A DNA stretch of 39,596 nt from Chrysochromulina tobinii (Eukaryota > Haptophyta > Prymnesiales > Chrysochromulinaceae), in assembly GCA_001275005.1 (NCBI GenBank), contig JWZX01003357.1:1-39596 (forward strand), written 5' to 3'. A program made the translations under genes and the position numbers. The notes under the pieces are model-generated. The model saw nothing but the letters and a program-made list of their open reading frames with translations. It was not told the DNA's origin and made no database searches. This document shows positions 23,415-32,423 of the stretch, piece by piece; positions within the stretch are counted from its first letter, which is position 1, and each line of letters starts with the position of its first letter.

Positions 23415-24423
23415 CTATCCGAGGAGCACGAAGCTGCTCGCGGCCTCACGCAGCTCTGAGGCGCGCTCCTCCCAGACGGCGGCGGGTACACGCGAGGCGA
23501 ACGTATACAGCGAGCCGCGCGCCGCGCCCACCACGCAGATCGTGTAGCTCGGTGGCTGCGCCTCGCTCGTGTACTCGACTCGGTACTCGAACTGATAGAG
23601 CGGCAGTCCCGAGCGCGCGGAGGGGCGCTCGGCAGCGGCGAGGAGCGTCGTCTGGCGCACGACGGTCTGCTTGCTGATCGTCGCCTCTAGAAGCCGCTGC
23701 GCGCCCTCCCTCGGATCGCCTAGTGCGCCACGCAGAGTGAAGCCCGGCGCGAGCCGCCCCCACGACCACAGAGAGGTTCTCATCGCCCGTGCCGCCCTGC
23801 GGCCCGACGGCGACCGCCACACCCTGCTGCGAACGGCGCGATGGCGTGCGCGACTGCGCGGTGGCCGCGAGCGTCGGGTCCATCATGCGGCGCGACGTTG
23901 CTGCGTCCAGGTTCCGCATGTAGATCGCTTGGTCCTGCACGTACGTTGCCGGGTACCGAAACTCGAATCGCTTGGTCTCGTCCACGTAGCGCTTGAAAGC
24001 GCCCGGTGTGCTGTAGTCGAGGTAGCCCTGGGCGTACGGGTAGAAGCGCCGCTCCGAGATCGGGTAGAAGGTGTCCAGCTGAGCTTCGCGAGCCACATCC
24101 GGTGCCAGCGAGAGCAAGAAACTGCCAATGCCCCACAAATTGGTCGCCGGCGCGATCAGGCCCCAGATGCCTAGGCTCGTGAGGATGCCCCGACGCGGCG
24201 AGGGTCCAAGGAGCCAAAATGAGAGCGGGAGCGGTTCGTCATCTGCAAAGCGGCCCGCCCCAGACCAATTGTCGCTGAACGTCTTCTTGGCAGCAGGAGC
24301 GGCAGATTGCGGCGGCGGCACGTGCGGCTCCGGTGTCGTGCACATGCGCGTGTATGCTCGCGCTCGTGCCACAGGAGGGCTTGTGGCTGGCAAAAGCGCC
24401 GCGAGGGCGAAGGAAGCGAGCAT
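23415..24423 (-). CDS. PsbP-domain thylakoid-lumen protein (one frame change)
   Basis: The protein starts at 24423 with a signal-peptide-like segment (MLASFALAALLPATSPPVARA), as expected for a secondary-plastid protein. A second hydrophobic segment (ILTSLGIWGLIAPATNLWGIGSFLLSLA) could serve in thylakoid transfer or membrane binding. The PsbP fold follows: FYPYAQGYLDY, FEFRYPATYVQD, ENLSVVV, then LRGALGDPREGAQRLLEA, YQFEYRVEY and LYTFASRVPAAVWEER before the stop at 23415. PsbP proteins assist the oxygen-evolving side of photosystem II or its assembly. The N-terminal half is in one frame and the C-terminal half in another; the change falls at a CCCCC run at 23757-23761, so it is either a one-base sequence error, a real mutation or a short intron. 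Upstream Met codons to 24507 are possible but weaken the signal peptide. Confidence 0.78.
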
Positions 24424-24546
24424 ATGACTGGCTTGGGGCGTCGAATTGAGCGGACTCCTCAGACGCTCAACACGTTCGAGCGCGCTCTCGGGTTTCTGTC
24501 GCGCCAATTGCCTTTTGGATCTCGTCGCCAGATCGCGTTCTGCAGA
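24424..24546. promoter_or_regulatory. Bidirectional promoter region, PsbP gene / tRNA-binding gene
   Basis: Only 123 bases separate the likely ATG of the minus-strand PsbP-domain gene (24423) from that of the plus-strand tRNA-binding-domain gene (24547), so both transcripts must start in or very near this stretch. No TATA box or named motif was recognised. Confidence 0.55.
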
Positions 24547-25335
24547 ATGCGTCGTGCCATTCTTTTTAGCGTCGGCGCTGCGTCGGCGCTGCGGCTCCCC
24601 GCAGCCGCCGCCCCGCTGTTGCCGCAGCAGCTGCCATTGCGTGCAACGGTGCGCCTGTGCGCCGATGCTGCTGGGAAACAGCTCACTGTCACGGTGAAGC
24701 GCTCCTCGGATGGCGCCACCGCTTACGCCGCTGCAGCGCCGTCAGTGCAGATGAAAGCAGAAGAAGCAGCTCCAGCGGCTGGCGACGCCCCAGTTGCCAC
24801 GACCGCGCCTCCTGCCGCCGAGTCGGACGGGGAGAGCGCGTTCTCGTTGCTCGACGTGCGCGTAGGCAAGATTGTGGAGGCGTGGGCGCATCCTGACTCG
24901 GAGAAGTTGTGGTGCGAGAAAATCGACGTGGGCGAGGCTGAGCCGCGCCAGATCGCTTCGGGCCTGCGTGCCTACTACCCGAACGCCGAAATGCTCGTCG
25001 GCCGCAAGGTGCTCGTCGTCTGCAACCTCAAGGAGGCGAAGCTCGCGGGCTTCGCGTCCAACGGCATGGTGCTGTGTGCCGCGAGCCCGGACCGCTCGAC
25101 GGTGGCCTTCGTGGAGCCGCCCGAGAGCGCCGCGCCAGGCGAGCGCGTGCTCGAGCAGGGTGCTGCGCTCGTCGAGCCCGCCAGCCCCAATGCGGTCAAG
25201 AAGAAGAAGCTGATGGAGAAGGCGGCTGAGGGGCTGCGCGCCGTCGACACGGTTGCCACCCACGCGGGCAAGACGCTCGTCGTGGCCGGCGGCCCGTGCA
25301 AGAGCCCCACCGTCACGAGCGGCACCATCAATTGA
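24547..25335 (+). CDS. Organelle-targeted tRNA-binding (EMAP II/Arc1p-type OB-fold) protein
   Basis: 262 residues from the ATG at 24547. The OB-fold tRNA-binding domain spans about residues 98-205: SLLDVRVGKIVEAWAHPDSEKLWCEKIDVG, then RQIASGLRAYY, GRKVLVVCNLKEAKLAGFASNGMVL. This is the same fold as the C-terminal part of EMAP II, Arc1p, and bacterial MetRS and Trbp111, which binds tRNA and often assists aminoacyl-tRNA synthetases. The N terminus (MRRAILFSVGAASALRLPAAAAPLL) looks like a signal plus transit peptide, suggesting plastid or mitochondrial location. A lysine patch KKKKLMEKAAEG follows the OB fold. The frame is open further upstream, but only this Met gives a targeting peptide. It shares a short promoter region with the divergent PsbP-domain gene. 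Confidence 0.85.
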   Translation: MRRAILFSVGAASALRLPAAAAPLLPQQLPLRATVRLCADAAGKQLTVTVKRSSDGATAYAAAAPSVQMKAEEAAPAAGDAPVATTAPPAAESDGESAFSLLDVRVGKIVEAWAHPDSEKLWCEKIDVGEAEPRQIASGLRAYYPNAEMLVGRKVLVVCNLKEAKLAGFASNGMVLCAASPDRSTVAFVEPPESAAPGERVLEQGAALVEPASPNAVKKKKLMEKAAEGLRAVDTVATHAGKTLVVAGGPCKSPTVTSGTIN

Positions 25336-26048
25336 GCACGGGAGCAGAGAGGAGTCAGAAGGTGGCGGGTGCTTCTCGAGCCGCCGCCACAAGAAAAGAA
25401 GAGAGACAGAGATGATGGACCCCCCGGCCCCCGCGACTGTCGTTCTCTCCTGTAGCGCCAGGGAACGCATGGGGTTGTCTCTTGAATTTGCTGACCTAGT
25501 TTCCTGTGGAAAGCCCAGCGAGGCTCCGCAGAGCCCACCAGCTGGCTGCAGCGGATGCTCCAGTGGGCGCCGCGCAAGCCCTGGCATTAGCCCAATGCAT
25601 TATGCCTGGCATAAGCCTGGCAATAACGTAAGCCTGGCCAGCTGGCACGTTCGCTCTTAGTTCGCTCGCATTGCCGCATGCGCCACCCACTTCGTCCTCG
25701 TCGTATGATAGCGACGATCTTTGCCAGTTGAGGACGACGGGGGAGCCCTGGATGCATGGCGCTCGAAGCGGGTCCGGCGCGCCAACGACCCAACGTCGGA
25801 ACGTGGGAGGCGACGCACGCAGCCCACCTGCGCCGCCGCTGCCTCAAAAGCGCGGCGTAATTCAATAGACATGAATCTTGGCACAGAGGCACACTGCCGA
25901 TTGAAAACCATGGCTGTGAATGTGAAAGGGTCGCTTTGAAGGAGCTCGAGCTCTCGTCCTGGCTTGCTTTCGGGCTACCTGCTTTTTCATGCGAGCTTTC
26001 ATGCATGCGTGCTTTCATGTATGCGTGCTTTCATGCATACGTGCTTTC
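25336..26048. other. Intergenic region with short tandem repeats
   Basis: No supported gene. AAGCCTGGC-type words recur at about 25600-25640. Immediately before the RBR gene there is a 16-base tandem array (annotated separately). The promoter of the RBR gene probably overlaps the right end. Confidence 0.5.
25984..26048 (+). repeat. 16-base tandem repeat just before the RBR gene
   Basis: About four units of TTTCATGCATGCGTGC with changes at single positions (TTTCATGTATGCGTGC, TTTCATGCATACGTGC), the first being shortened. The array supplies several in-frame and out-of-frame ATGs upstream of the chosen start at 26049, so it would form an ATG-rich 5' leader. Confidence 0.8.
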
Positions 26049-26975
26049 ATGGACGATAAGTTGGACGACAAGGACTGGTGGCTCACGATGCTTCTCGCGA
26101 TCGGTCTCGCGATGGTCGTTGGGCTGCCCATCCTGCTACAGCGCGACTACTGCCCGATCTGTATGAACCATGTGCTGGCCATGAGAATGTACCCACGCAG
26201 GAACTCCTCGGCCTGCGGCCACCGGTGCTGTGCTCCGTGTTGGCGACTTTTCTTCTCAACGCAGGAACGTTCGCTCATTCACGCGCTCCGCCGCGTGCGC
26301 GCCTCATCGGCGCTCTGCTGCTGGGGGTGCGCCGCCATGCTCGACAGCGGCGTTGTGCGAAAGTTTGCCTCGAGGGCACTTCACACGGTTGCGGCGCAGG
26401 TAGCGAAGCGAGAGGAGTATGAGCAGCGGGCCCAGAGGTTCAACTTCCAGTGCGTTGATTGCCCGGAGTGCTCGATTGGCGTTGGGTACAACGATTACAG
26501 TCAGCGGACAATCATGTGCTTCCTGTGCGAGCACCAGTGGGAGGTGGAGCGCGGTTGGGATTTGGGTGCAATAATCGCCGGATGGGTGAGCGCGTGGTGG
26601 CCGCTGCGCCCAGCTGGACTGGCTGGCAGCCGGCCTTGCCCACACTGCGGTGCCAACATACAAAAGGACGGCGGATGCCCAATGATGTGCGCCGTGCACC
26701 CCGCCAGCCGCGGCGCAGCGCATGCGGCCTCCTCCCTCGCTCCTCCCTCGCTCCTCCCTGTCTCCTCCCTCGCTCCTCCCTGTCTCCTCCCTCGCTCCTC
26801 CCTTGCTCCTCCCTCGCTCCTCCCTGGCTCCTCCCTGGCTCACCTCACGCTCACGCGCCGCAGGCGTTGCGGCATTTGCAACAAGCCCTTCAGATGGGGT
26901 TCCTTTAGCAACAGCACTGAAGATGTGATCATCGAGCACTGCCCGCCGCCGCTGCGCCGGCGCCACGACCGATAG
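26049..26975 (+). CDS. Membrane-anchored RBR-type ubiquitin ligase, one intron
   Basis: The start at 26049 gives an acidic N terminus, then a membrane segment WWLTMLLAIGLAMVVGLPILL (residues 10-30). RING1-like cysteines follow: YCPICMNH, ACGHRCCAPCW, CCWGC. An IBR-like part has CPECSIGVGYNDYSQRTIMCFLCEHQWE. RING2 (Rcat) reads RPCPHCGANIQKDGGCP. Removing 26687-26863 as a GT-AG intron gives GCPMMRCGICNKPFRW, an excellent match to the RBR pattern GCxxMxCxxCxxxFxW with the expected catalytic Cys after GG. The spliced length is 249 residues. RBR ligases accept ubiquitin from E2 onto this Cys before passing it to substrate. The membrane anchor suggests ER or another endomembrane. An upstream in-frame ATG at 25989 lies in a tandem repeat and is less likely. 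Confidence 0.8.
   Translation: MDDKLDDKDWWLTMLLAIGLAMVVGLPILLQRDYCPICMNHVLAMRMYPRRNSSACGHRCCAPCWRLFFSTQERSLIHALRRVRASSALCCWGCAAMLDSGVVRKFASRALHTVAAQVAKREEYEQRAQRFNFQCVDCPECSIGVGYNDYSQRTIMCFLCEHQWEVERGWDLGAIIAGWVSAWWPLRPAGLAGSRPCPHCGANIQKDGGCPMMCAVHPASRGAAHAASSLAPPSLLPVSSLAPPCLLPRSSLAPPSLLPGSSLAHLTLTRRRRCGICNKPFRWGSFSNSTEDVIIEHCPPPLRRRHDR
26687..26863 (+). other. Intron of 177 bases filled by an 11-base minisatellite
   Basis: Donor ATGAT|GTGCGC, acceptor CGCCGCAG|GCGTTGC. The middle is a pyrimidine-rich tandem array of CTCCCTCGCTC with variants (TG, TT or GG in place of CG) at about 26730-26845. The length is a multiple of three and the frame has no stop, so retention would insert 59 residues between RING2 zinc ligands. 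Inferred from restoration of the RING2 consensus on removal. Confidence 0.75.
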
Positions 26976-27871
26976 GAGCGATAGGAGCGCAGAGGGAGCG
27001 CTCATGGGCCATGGCGGTGGCGCATGCGGCGATGTGGCGCTGGCCGCGTGTCGGCGTGGGCGCGTGGCTGGCCTCTTGATGAGCCCGATGCGCCTCGGCT
27101 GCACCCCGGCCCCCCGCACCCCCGACCCGCACGCCGCAGGCGCAGCACGCGTAAGCTGGAGCTCGTGTGATAATGTCGCGCGTACCCTGTAAAGCGTTGT
27201 TAGCGCCCGTGGTGTTAGCGCGCGGTCCCCGCCGGCGCCGCGGTCCCGGCGGGTCGCGTCGCAGAACCAGAAGGCGCTCGGGCTGGCGGGCTCGCGGCCA
27301 ACGTGTCATCTCCGCACTCAGTCCTGCGCGCTGTCGTGCGCGGGCACCTGGCCGTATAACTCATCGCACAGAATACATAGATTGAAAGGCAACTGGACAA
27401 CCTCGACCATATGATGATCGGTTACAGACACCCACCACTATTCACACATGAACACGGTTGTGTCAATAGATTAACACAGCAAGCGAACACATCACACCGC
27501 TCAACACCCCCCCCGGACCGGAATGGACTCTGGACACGCATCTGAGCACATTCACCACGCACCCACCGTCGCTCGCTCCGAGCGCGCCCGGCCGCGTTCC
27601 TTCCCTCGCCCAGACTGCCCACGCCCCCACACCACAAATCGACGCGTTCGGGGGCGTAAGTGCTCACGAGCGCGCGAGCGCCTGCCTCCAAACCTCATCC
27701 AATCTCCAGAGGCCGCTCCCTTTGAGATCGCCGAAGCGCCATGGGCGCCTGGCGGGACGCACCGCCCCGGGCGCCTGGCGGAAACGCGCCGCGGGAGCCC
27801 AGCCACCGCCCGCACGCACTCACCTGCCGCTGCTGCACCCGTCTAGTGATTACGAGCCTCTCACATGCCTC
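26976..27871. other. Intergenic region between convergent genes
   Basis: It lies between the 3' ends of the RBR gene and the myosin gene. The frames present are arginine/proline-rich composition artefacts without domains. No RNA gene, terminator or repeat could be supported. Confidence 0.5.
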
Positions 27872-30800
27872 TCACATGCCCATCGAGGAGGACGAGTTGT
27901 CGAAGATGACGAGGGAGAAGGCGAACGCCTGCATCGCGGAGAATGGGAAGTTGAAGTCAACGTTGAACTTGTTCTCATCGACCTTGCCCATGAGCATCTG
28001 CGCGTCGTTCTCGCCGCCGCCCTTGTAGGTGAGTTGGATGTTCTTGCACGAGGCGTGCGTCGCGCGCCCACGGAAGTCGAGCTGGTAGATCTGCGTCTCC
28101 TCATTCCACTTTGGCTCGCGGTTCTTGAAAATAGTCGCGTCGCTCGGCTTGGGCATTTTGATGCGCTCCTCGAGGGTATCCTTGCCTTCCACTTGGGGCT
28201 GGAAGAGTGCCGCCACGCCGTCGGCGTCGACGGCCGGCATCGCGACCTCCATCGCGCCCGGGTTACGGTTTCGCAGCGAGTTAATGAAGTGTACGTGCAT
28301 GAGCTCGCGCCGCAACTCCTTGCCGGCCGCCTTCTTGTCACCGGGCGCCGCGCCGCCGTCGTACAGCGTGTATTCCATCGCCTTCTTGTCCACCTTGAGA
28401 TTCCCGATGATGTTCTCGCCCGCCTTGGTCCCATCCTGGTCGAGCGAGATGACGTACACACCCGAGGACTTCTTGCCCGTGAAGCAGTACATGTCCTTGG
28501 AGGCCGAGATGGACATGTAGAAATCGAACTTGGAGGAGCCGAGCCGGCTCTTTGTGCGGAGCACGTAGCATTGCACCGGCCGCTGGGTGCACGAGGGCTC
28601 GACGAGCATCGCCTTGAGCTCCGTGTGCCGTGTGCCAAGCAGCTGCTGCAGTCGCGCGCGCACCTGCGCCTCGCCCTGGAGCGGCACGCCGCTGTCCTGT
28701 CGTGCCACGGGGCGCGGGCGGCGCGGGCGCAGCAGCCCTGGGCGCCGGCGGCGGCGCTGTCGGCATCGAGGAGCCAGCACTGGGAGCGCTGGGAGCGCCG
28801 TACTGCTTGGGGTTGAGGATGTCGGCGTCGTGCTCCTGCCCCTTGGCCGCGAGGTACCTCTGCTGGTACGAGTAGTCGAGAGGGTGCTGCCAGAGCACCT
28901 GCTGCGTAATGGTGTGGATGTAGTACATGTCGCCGTTGGGCGACTCGGCCTGGTCCCATCCCTCGGGATCCTCAGCTTGCAGCGCCTCGTCGGCGATCCA
29001 GAGGAAGTCGAGGTCAATATTGAGGTCCATGCCCAGGTAGACTGCGTACTCGAGCACGTCGGACGCCTCCGACTTGAAGGTGATCTTGCGACGCGCAAGC
29101 TCTTTGATCGCGCGAGCGCGCAGCTCCTCCTCGGCCTGGATGGCATTCTGCTCGGCCTGGATGGCCGCCCTCTCCGCCTCCTCCTTCTCCTTCTTGGCCC
29201 TTTCCACCGCCGCCTTGTCTGCGTTCATCAAAGCCGCTTTCTTGTCGGCCTCCGCCTTGGCCTTCGCGTCCGCCTCCGCCTTCGACTCGGCCTTGCGCCG
29301 GTTCTCCTCCTCCTCCTGCCGCTTCTTGCGCTCCTCGGCGAGCCTCTTCTCCTCGGCTGCCTTCTGCTCGGCGGCCATCTTCTTGAGACGCTCCTCCTCT
29401 TCCTTCCGCAGCCGCTCCTCCTCCACTAACTTGGCATGCGCCGTCTGCGCCTTCTGCATCAGCACCGCGTCGACCCCCTTGACTTTGCTCGCCATCGCGA
29501 TCGCCGCCGCGAGCGCCGCCATGTCGAAGCCGGCCATGGCCTTCTCAAGCGCCTGCGTCGCCGCCAAGCGCTCTGCCTCCTCCTGCTTGAGACGAGCGAG
29601 CGTCGCCTCCGCCTTGTCGACGGCGGCCTTGCCCTTGGGCGCCAGGTGCACGCCCGCGCTCTTCGCAGCGGCGATGGCCGCCGCCAGTGCCGGTATGTCG
29701 GTACCCGCCGCGGCCGTCTCCATGGCCTTCTGCGCCTTGAGCCGAATCTCACGCAGCTGGCGAGCCAGTTTTCGCGCCTTCATGGCGCGCGCGCCGGCCT
29801 GCAGCTTGATGACGACCTTGGCCATCCGCTCGGTGCGCTTGGTCTTGAGGCCGTCGAGCACGCCGAGCGCCATGAAGATTCGCTCCCTGCCCAGCTTGTG
29901 CTGCTTGGGCGTCACCTGCATGTTGGCGCAGATGGCGGCTGTCTTCTCCCTGGGCGAGCGCGTGTCGCCGCGCGGGATCTTCGCCACGTCACCAAAGTAC
30001 GAGGCGAACTCGGCGTAGGTCATGCGGTCAGGGTAGCCTGTACGCGCCACGCGAAGCGCGTCGAGCACGCCGGACGTGTGCAGCTGGCGCGAGACCGTCG
30101 ACTCGTCCCACACGTCTGCCGACTTGCGGTCGTTTGGCTTGAAGCAACGGATGAAGTGGAGTTGCGACGCCTGGAGCACGTCGTACAGGCTGGTCAGCTG
30201 CGTGCGGAAGGTGTCGACGACGCCCTTGAACTTGGTCGACTTGAACTTCGCGCCCTTGCCGCCCGCCTCGGGCTTTGAGGTGTCCTCGAAGAGCCGCTTG
30301 AGCACTGAGTTGTTGCTAAACTGCATCAGGATCACGAGGTCACCCGAGAGCGGGTCCTTGTTCTTGTCGAGCCAGTTGGTCGTTTTGTAGGTAACACGAC
30401 CCGCGAAGTGCTCTACCTGGAAGCCGTCAGAGCGGCTTGCGCCCTTGACGATGGAGAGGGCCGAACCCTTGGCCTGCGCGTCGTGCAGCTTCTCGGTGAA
30501 CCCCTTGTCGGAGCCCTTAGGCACCATGCACTCCTCGGAGAGAAGGTTCCACAAGCCCGTGTTCGGCACCTCGAAGATGGCGATGAGTGCCTTGTTGTCG
30601 ACGTAGGTGATCTCGTCTGCGTCGATGCCGTCCGCCTTGTAGGCTTGTAGGGTCTGCTCGAAGACGGTGGCCGTGAAGAGCGCCTGCAGCTTCTCGTTGG
30701 TGAAGTTGATGCAGAGCTGCTCGAGCGAGTTGACCTCGAAGACCTCGAAGCCGAAGATGTCGACGACGCCGATGATCGAGGCCTTCGACTCGTCGATCAC

Positions 30801-32040
30801 CTCTTCACCAGCCGCGAGGGCTTGGTTGATCTGCACGATGAGGTAGTCGAAGAGCTTCGAGTAGATGGCCTTCGAGAGCGCATCGCGACCGTCGTTGGCC
30901 GCATCGAGCTTGAGGTCCTGGTCGACGAACTCGGCGCCCGCCTTGATCTTGCGCTTGGTGAGTGCTTTGCCCACCGAGTCCGGCTGCAGCCCCAGCACCT
31001 GCTCGGCGTCCTTGAGGTACTGCATCGACGACGAGAGGATCTGGGCCGACTCGGTCTTGGCCGGGTCGAATGTGACGTTGCCGAGCAACATGACGCCAGC
31101 CATGAGCTGCCAGTACTCCTTCTGCTCCGCGTCGGACACGTTCTGTGCGGTGAGCGCCTCCTTGAGCTCCGCGAGGCCGTGCGCGTCGTGCTTGGCCGGC
31201 ACCGGGTCGCCATGCTTGAGGTAGCTGTATGACTTACTGTCGCTCGAGCTGAGCTGGATACCCTTGAGCTCGGCAGCGCTCATGCCGCGCAGCAGCTCGT
31301 AGAAGATGTGGTACGCGCGCTCGCCGTTGCCGATGTGCGTGATGCGCGACTTTTCGAGCAGGTAAGTCGAGAGGGAGGCGCCCTGCGCAGCACAAGCCAT
31401 CGAGCCGTGAGCAAGCGAGGGGCACAGGGATTCCAGCGCGCGCGCGGCGCCCGAGACGTGCCCCGCCGGGCTCGGATGGGGGCCGGTGCGCGGGCGGGGA
31501 GGCGCCTGGGCGGGGCGGGGCGCTGGGCGGCAGGCGCGCCTTGATGCGCGCGCTCTTGTCGAAGTAGAGCTTGAGGAACTTGCCGAAGCGCGAGCTGTTG
31601 TCATTGCGCACGGTCTTGGCGCACCCAAAGGCCTCAGTGATCGGCTGCGACTTGTACACCTTCTCCTCGAGCCCGTGCGATGCATTCGACACGTAGCGCA
31701 GGTACTGGAGGATGAAGCGCGCGCTCTCCGTCTTGCCCGCGCCCGACTCGCCCGAGATGACGAGCGCTTGGTTGACACCATTCGAGATCATCGCGCGATG
31801 CGCCGTGGCAGAAACCGCAAAAATGTGAGGCGGTTCGGACTCGAGCGACATGCTCCCCTTGTACTGCGCGAGCTTGCCATCGTCGTAGAGGTGGATCGTC
31901 TTGTACGGGTTGATCGCGATGAGCACGGCGCCGTTCTTAGTGTAGATTTCGTCCTTCTCGTGGCGCGTCTTGAGCGTCGCCATCACGACGCTGTCATCGA
32001 TTGACGACAGCTGTGCGAGATCGTCTACCAACTCCGCCAT
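27872..32040 (-). CDS. Myosin heavy chain with single-helix tail, WW and Tubby domains
   Basis: Exons 32040-31540, 31382-28781 and 28737-27872 give 1,322 residues. The motor domain starts without an SH3-like extension (MAELVDDLAQLSSIDD) and has P-loop GESGAGKTES (97-106), switch I NDNSSRFGK (147-155), switch II DIFGFE (about 373) and the actin-binding stretch LHFIRCFKPND. One degenerate IQ motif (about 689) is followed by an alanine-rich part and a charged ERK-type stretch (about 818-940) suited to a single alpha helix. A WW module follows (YAVYLGMDLNIDLDFLWIADEA, then GWDQAESPNGDMYYIH, LWQHPLD), like that of CEP164. The last 230 residues are a Tubby C-terminal domain: FDFYMSISASKDMYCF, VYVISLDQDG, YQLDFRGRATHASCKNIQL, FPFSAMQAFAFSL. 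It is presumably a cargo motor binding phosphoinositide membranes; a ciliary role is inference. The Met at 32136 is an alternative start. Confidence 0.9.
28738..28780 (-). other. Candidate 43-base intron before the Tubby domain
   Basis: The WW and Tubby parts lie in different frames. A GT-AG interval of 43 bases (GTGCTGG...GCCCAG) restores the frame and makes the total coding length a multiple of three. The alternative is a one-base length error in a short run of four C bases near 28711. Either way the Ala/Pro/Arg linker sequence here is uncertain. Confidence 0.45.
31383..31539 (-). other. Myosin intron 1, apparent GC-AG type
   Basis: Exon 1 ends ...SARIK (codon AAG at 31542-31540) and exon 2 begins GASLSTYLLEKSR at 31382, rejoining the universally conserved motor sequence. 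The 157-base interval begins GCGCGC and ends GCGCAG; no GT donor restores the alignment. The length is not a multiple of three, so the two halves are in different frames. Confidence 0.75.
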
Positions 32041-32423
32041 GGGTGCCCGCACTTCTTTCTTGCAAGACTGGTCCGCTAAAGAGGGCACGCGCGGAGGGCC
32101 TGCGAGCGCGCACGGAGGCGCCGGCGAGGTGAGCAAACGGTGTGGGCTCGGGCGAGGTGAGCCAACGGTGCGCGCTGGCTACCTCACAGTCGTCCTCGCA
32201 GGGTGCACTCGCAACTTTGCTGATGCTTCGTTTCTTGGATGAAGAATGTTGCGTCGTCGAGGTTGAGGGAGGTTTACATACTACATGTAGCAACGCGACA
32301 TCTTCAAACCCACTCGGTTCGCATGCTGTGAGCGACTGCTCGGAGAGTTTCGTTTCCTTCGCAATCAACGGACGTGGCGGTTCTCGGTGGTTTCTCGGTG
32401 CGTCTTTTCGCGGTCCACGAGGC
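32041..32423. promoter_or_regulatory. Divergent intergenic region, myosin / hydrolase genes
   Basis: 383 bases between the likely starts of the minus-strand myosin and the plus-strand hydrolase. It contains a two-unit tandem repeat at about 32123-32178 (GCGAGGTGAGC(A/C)AACGGTG, period near 29). The hydrolase frame is open back to 32142, but this part has no conserved look and starts inside the tandem repeat. Confidence 0.45.

Noticed and set aside
25984-26048. Extension of the RBR protein to an upstream ATG at 25989
   Set aside because: The extra 20 residues are pure translation of a 16-base tandem repeat; the ATG at 26049 directly precedes an acidic N terminus and membrane anchor.
26730-26845. 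CRISPR-like array
   Set aside because: The 11-base pyrimidine units are contiguous with no spacers; this is a minisatellite within an intron in a eukaryotic genome.
31383-31781. N-terminal part of the 1,147-codon minus-strand frame beginning at 31781
   Set aside because: This part reads through exon 1 in the wrong frame and through the intron; only the portion from 31382 onwards is myosin.
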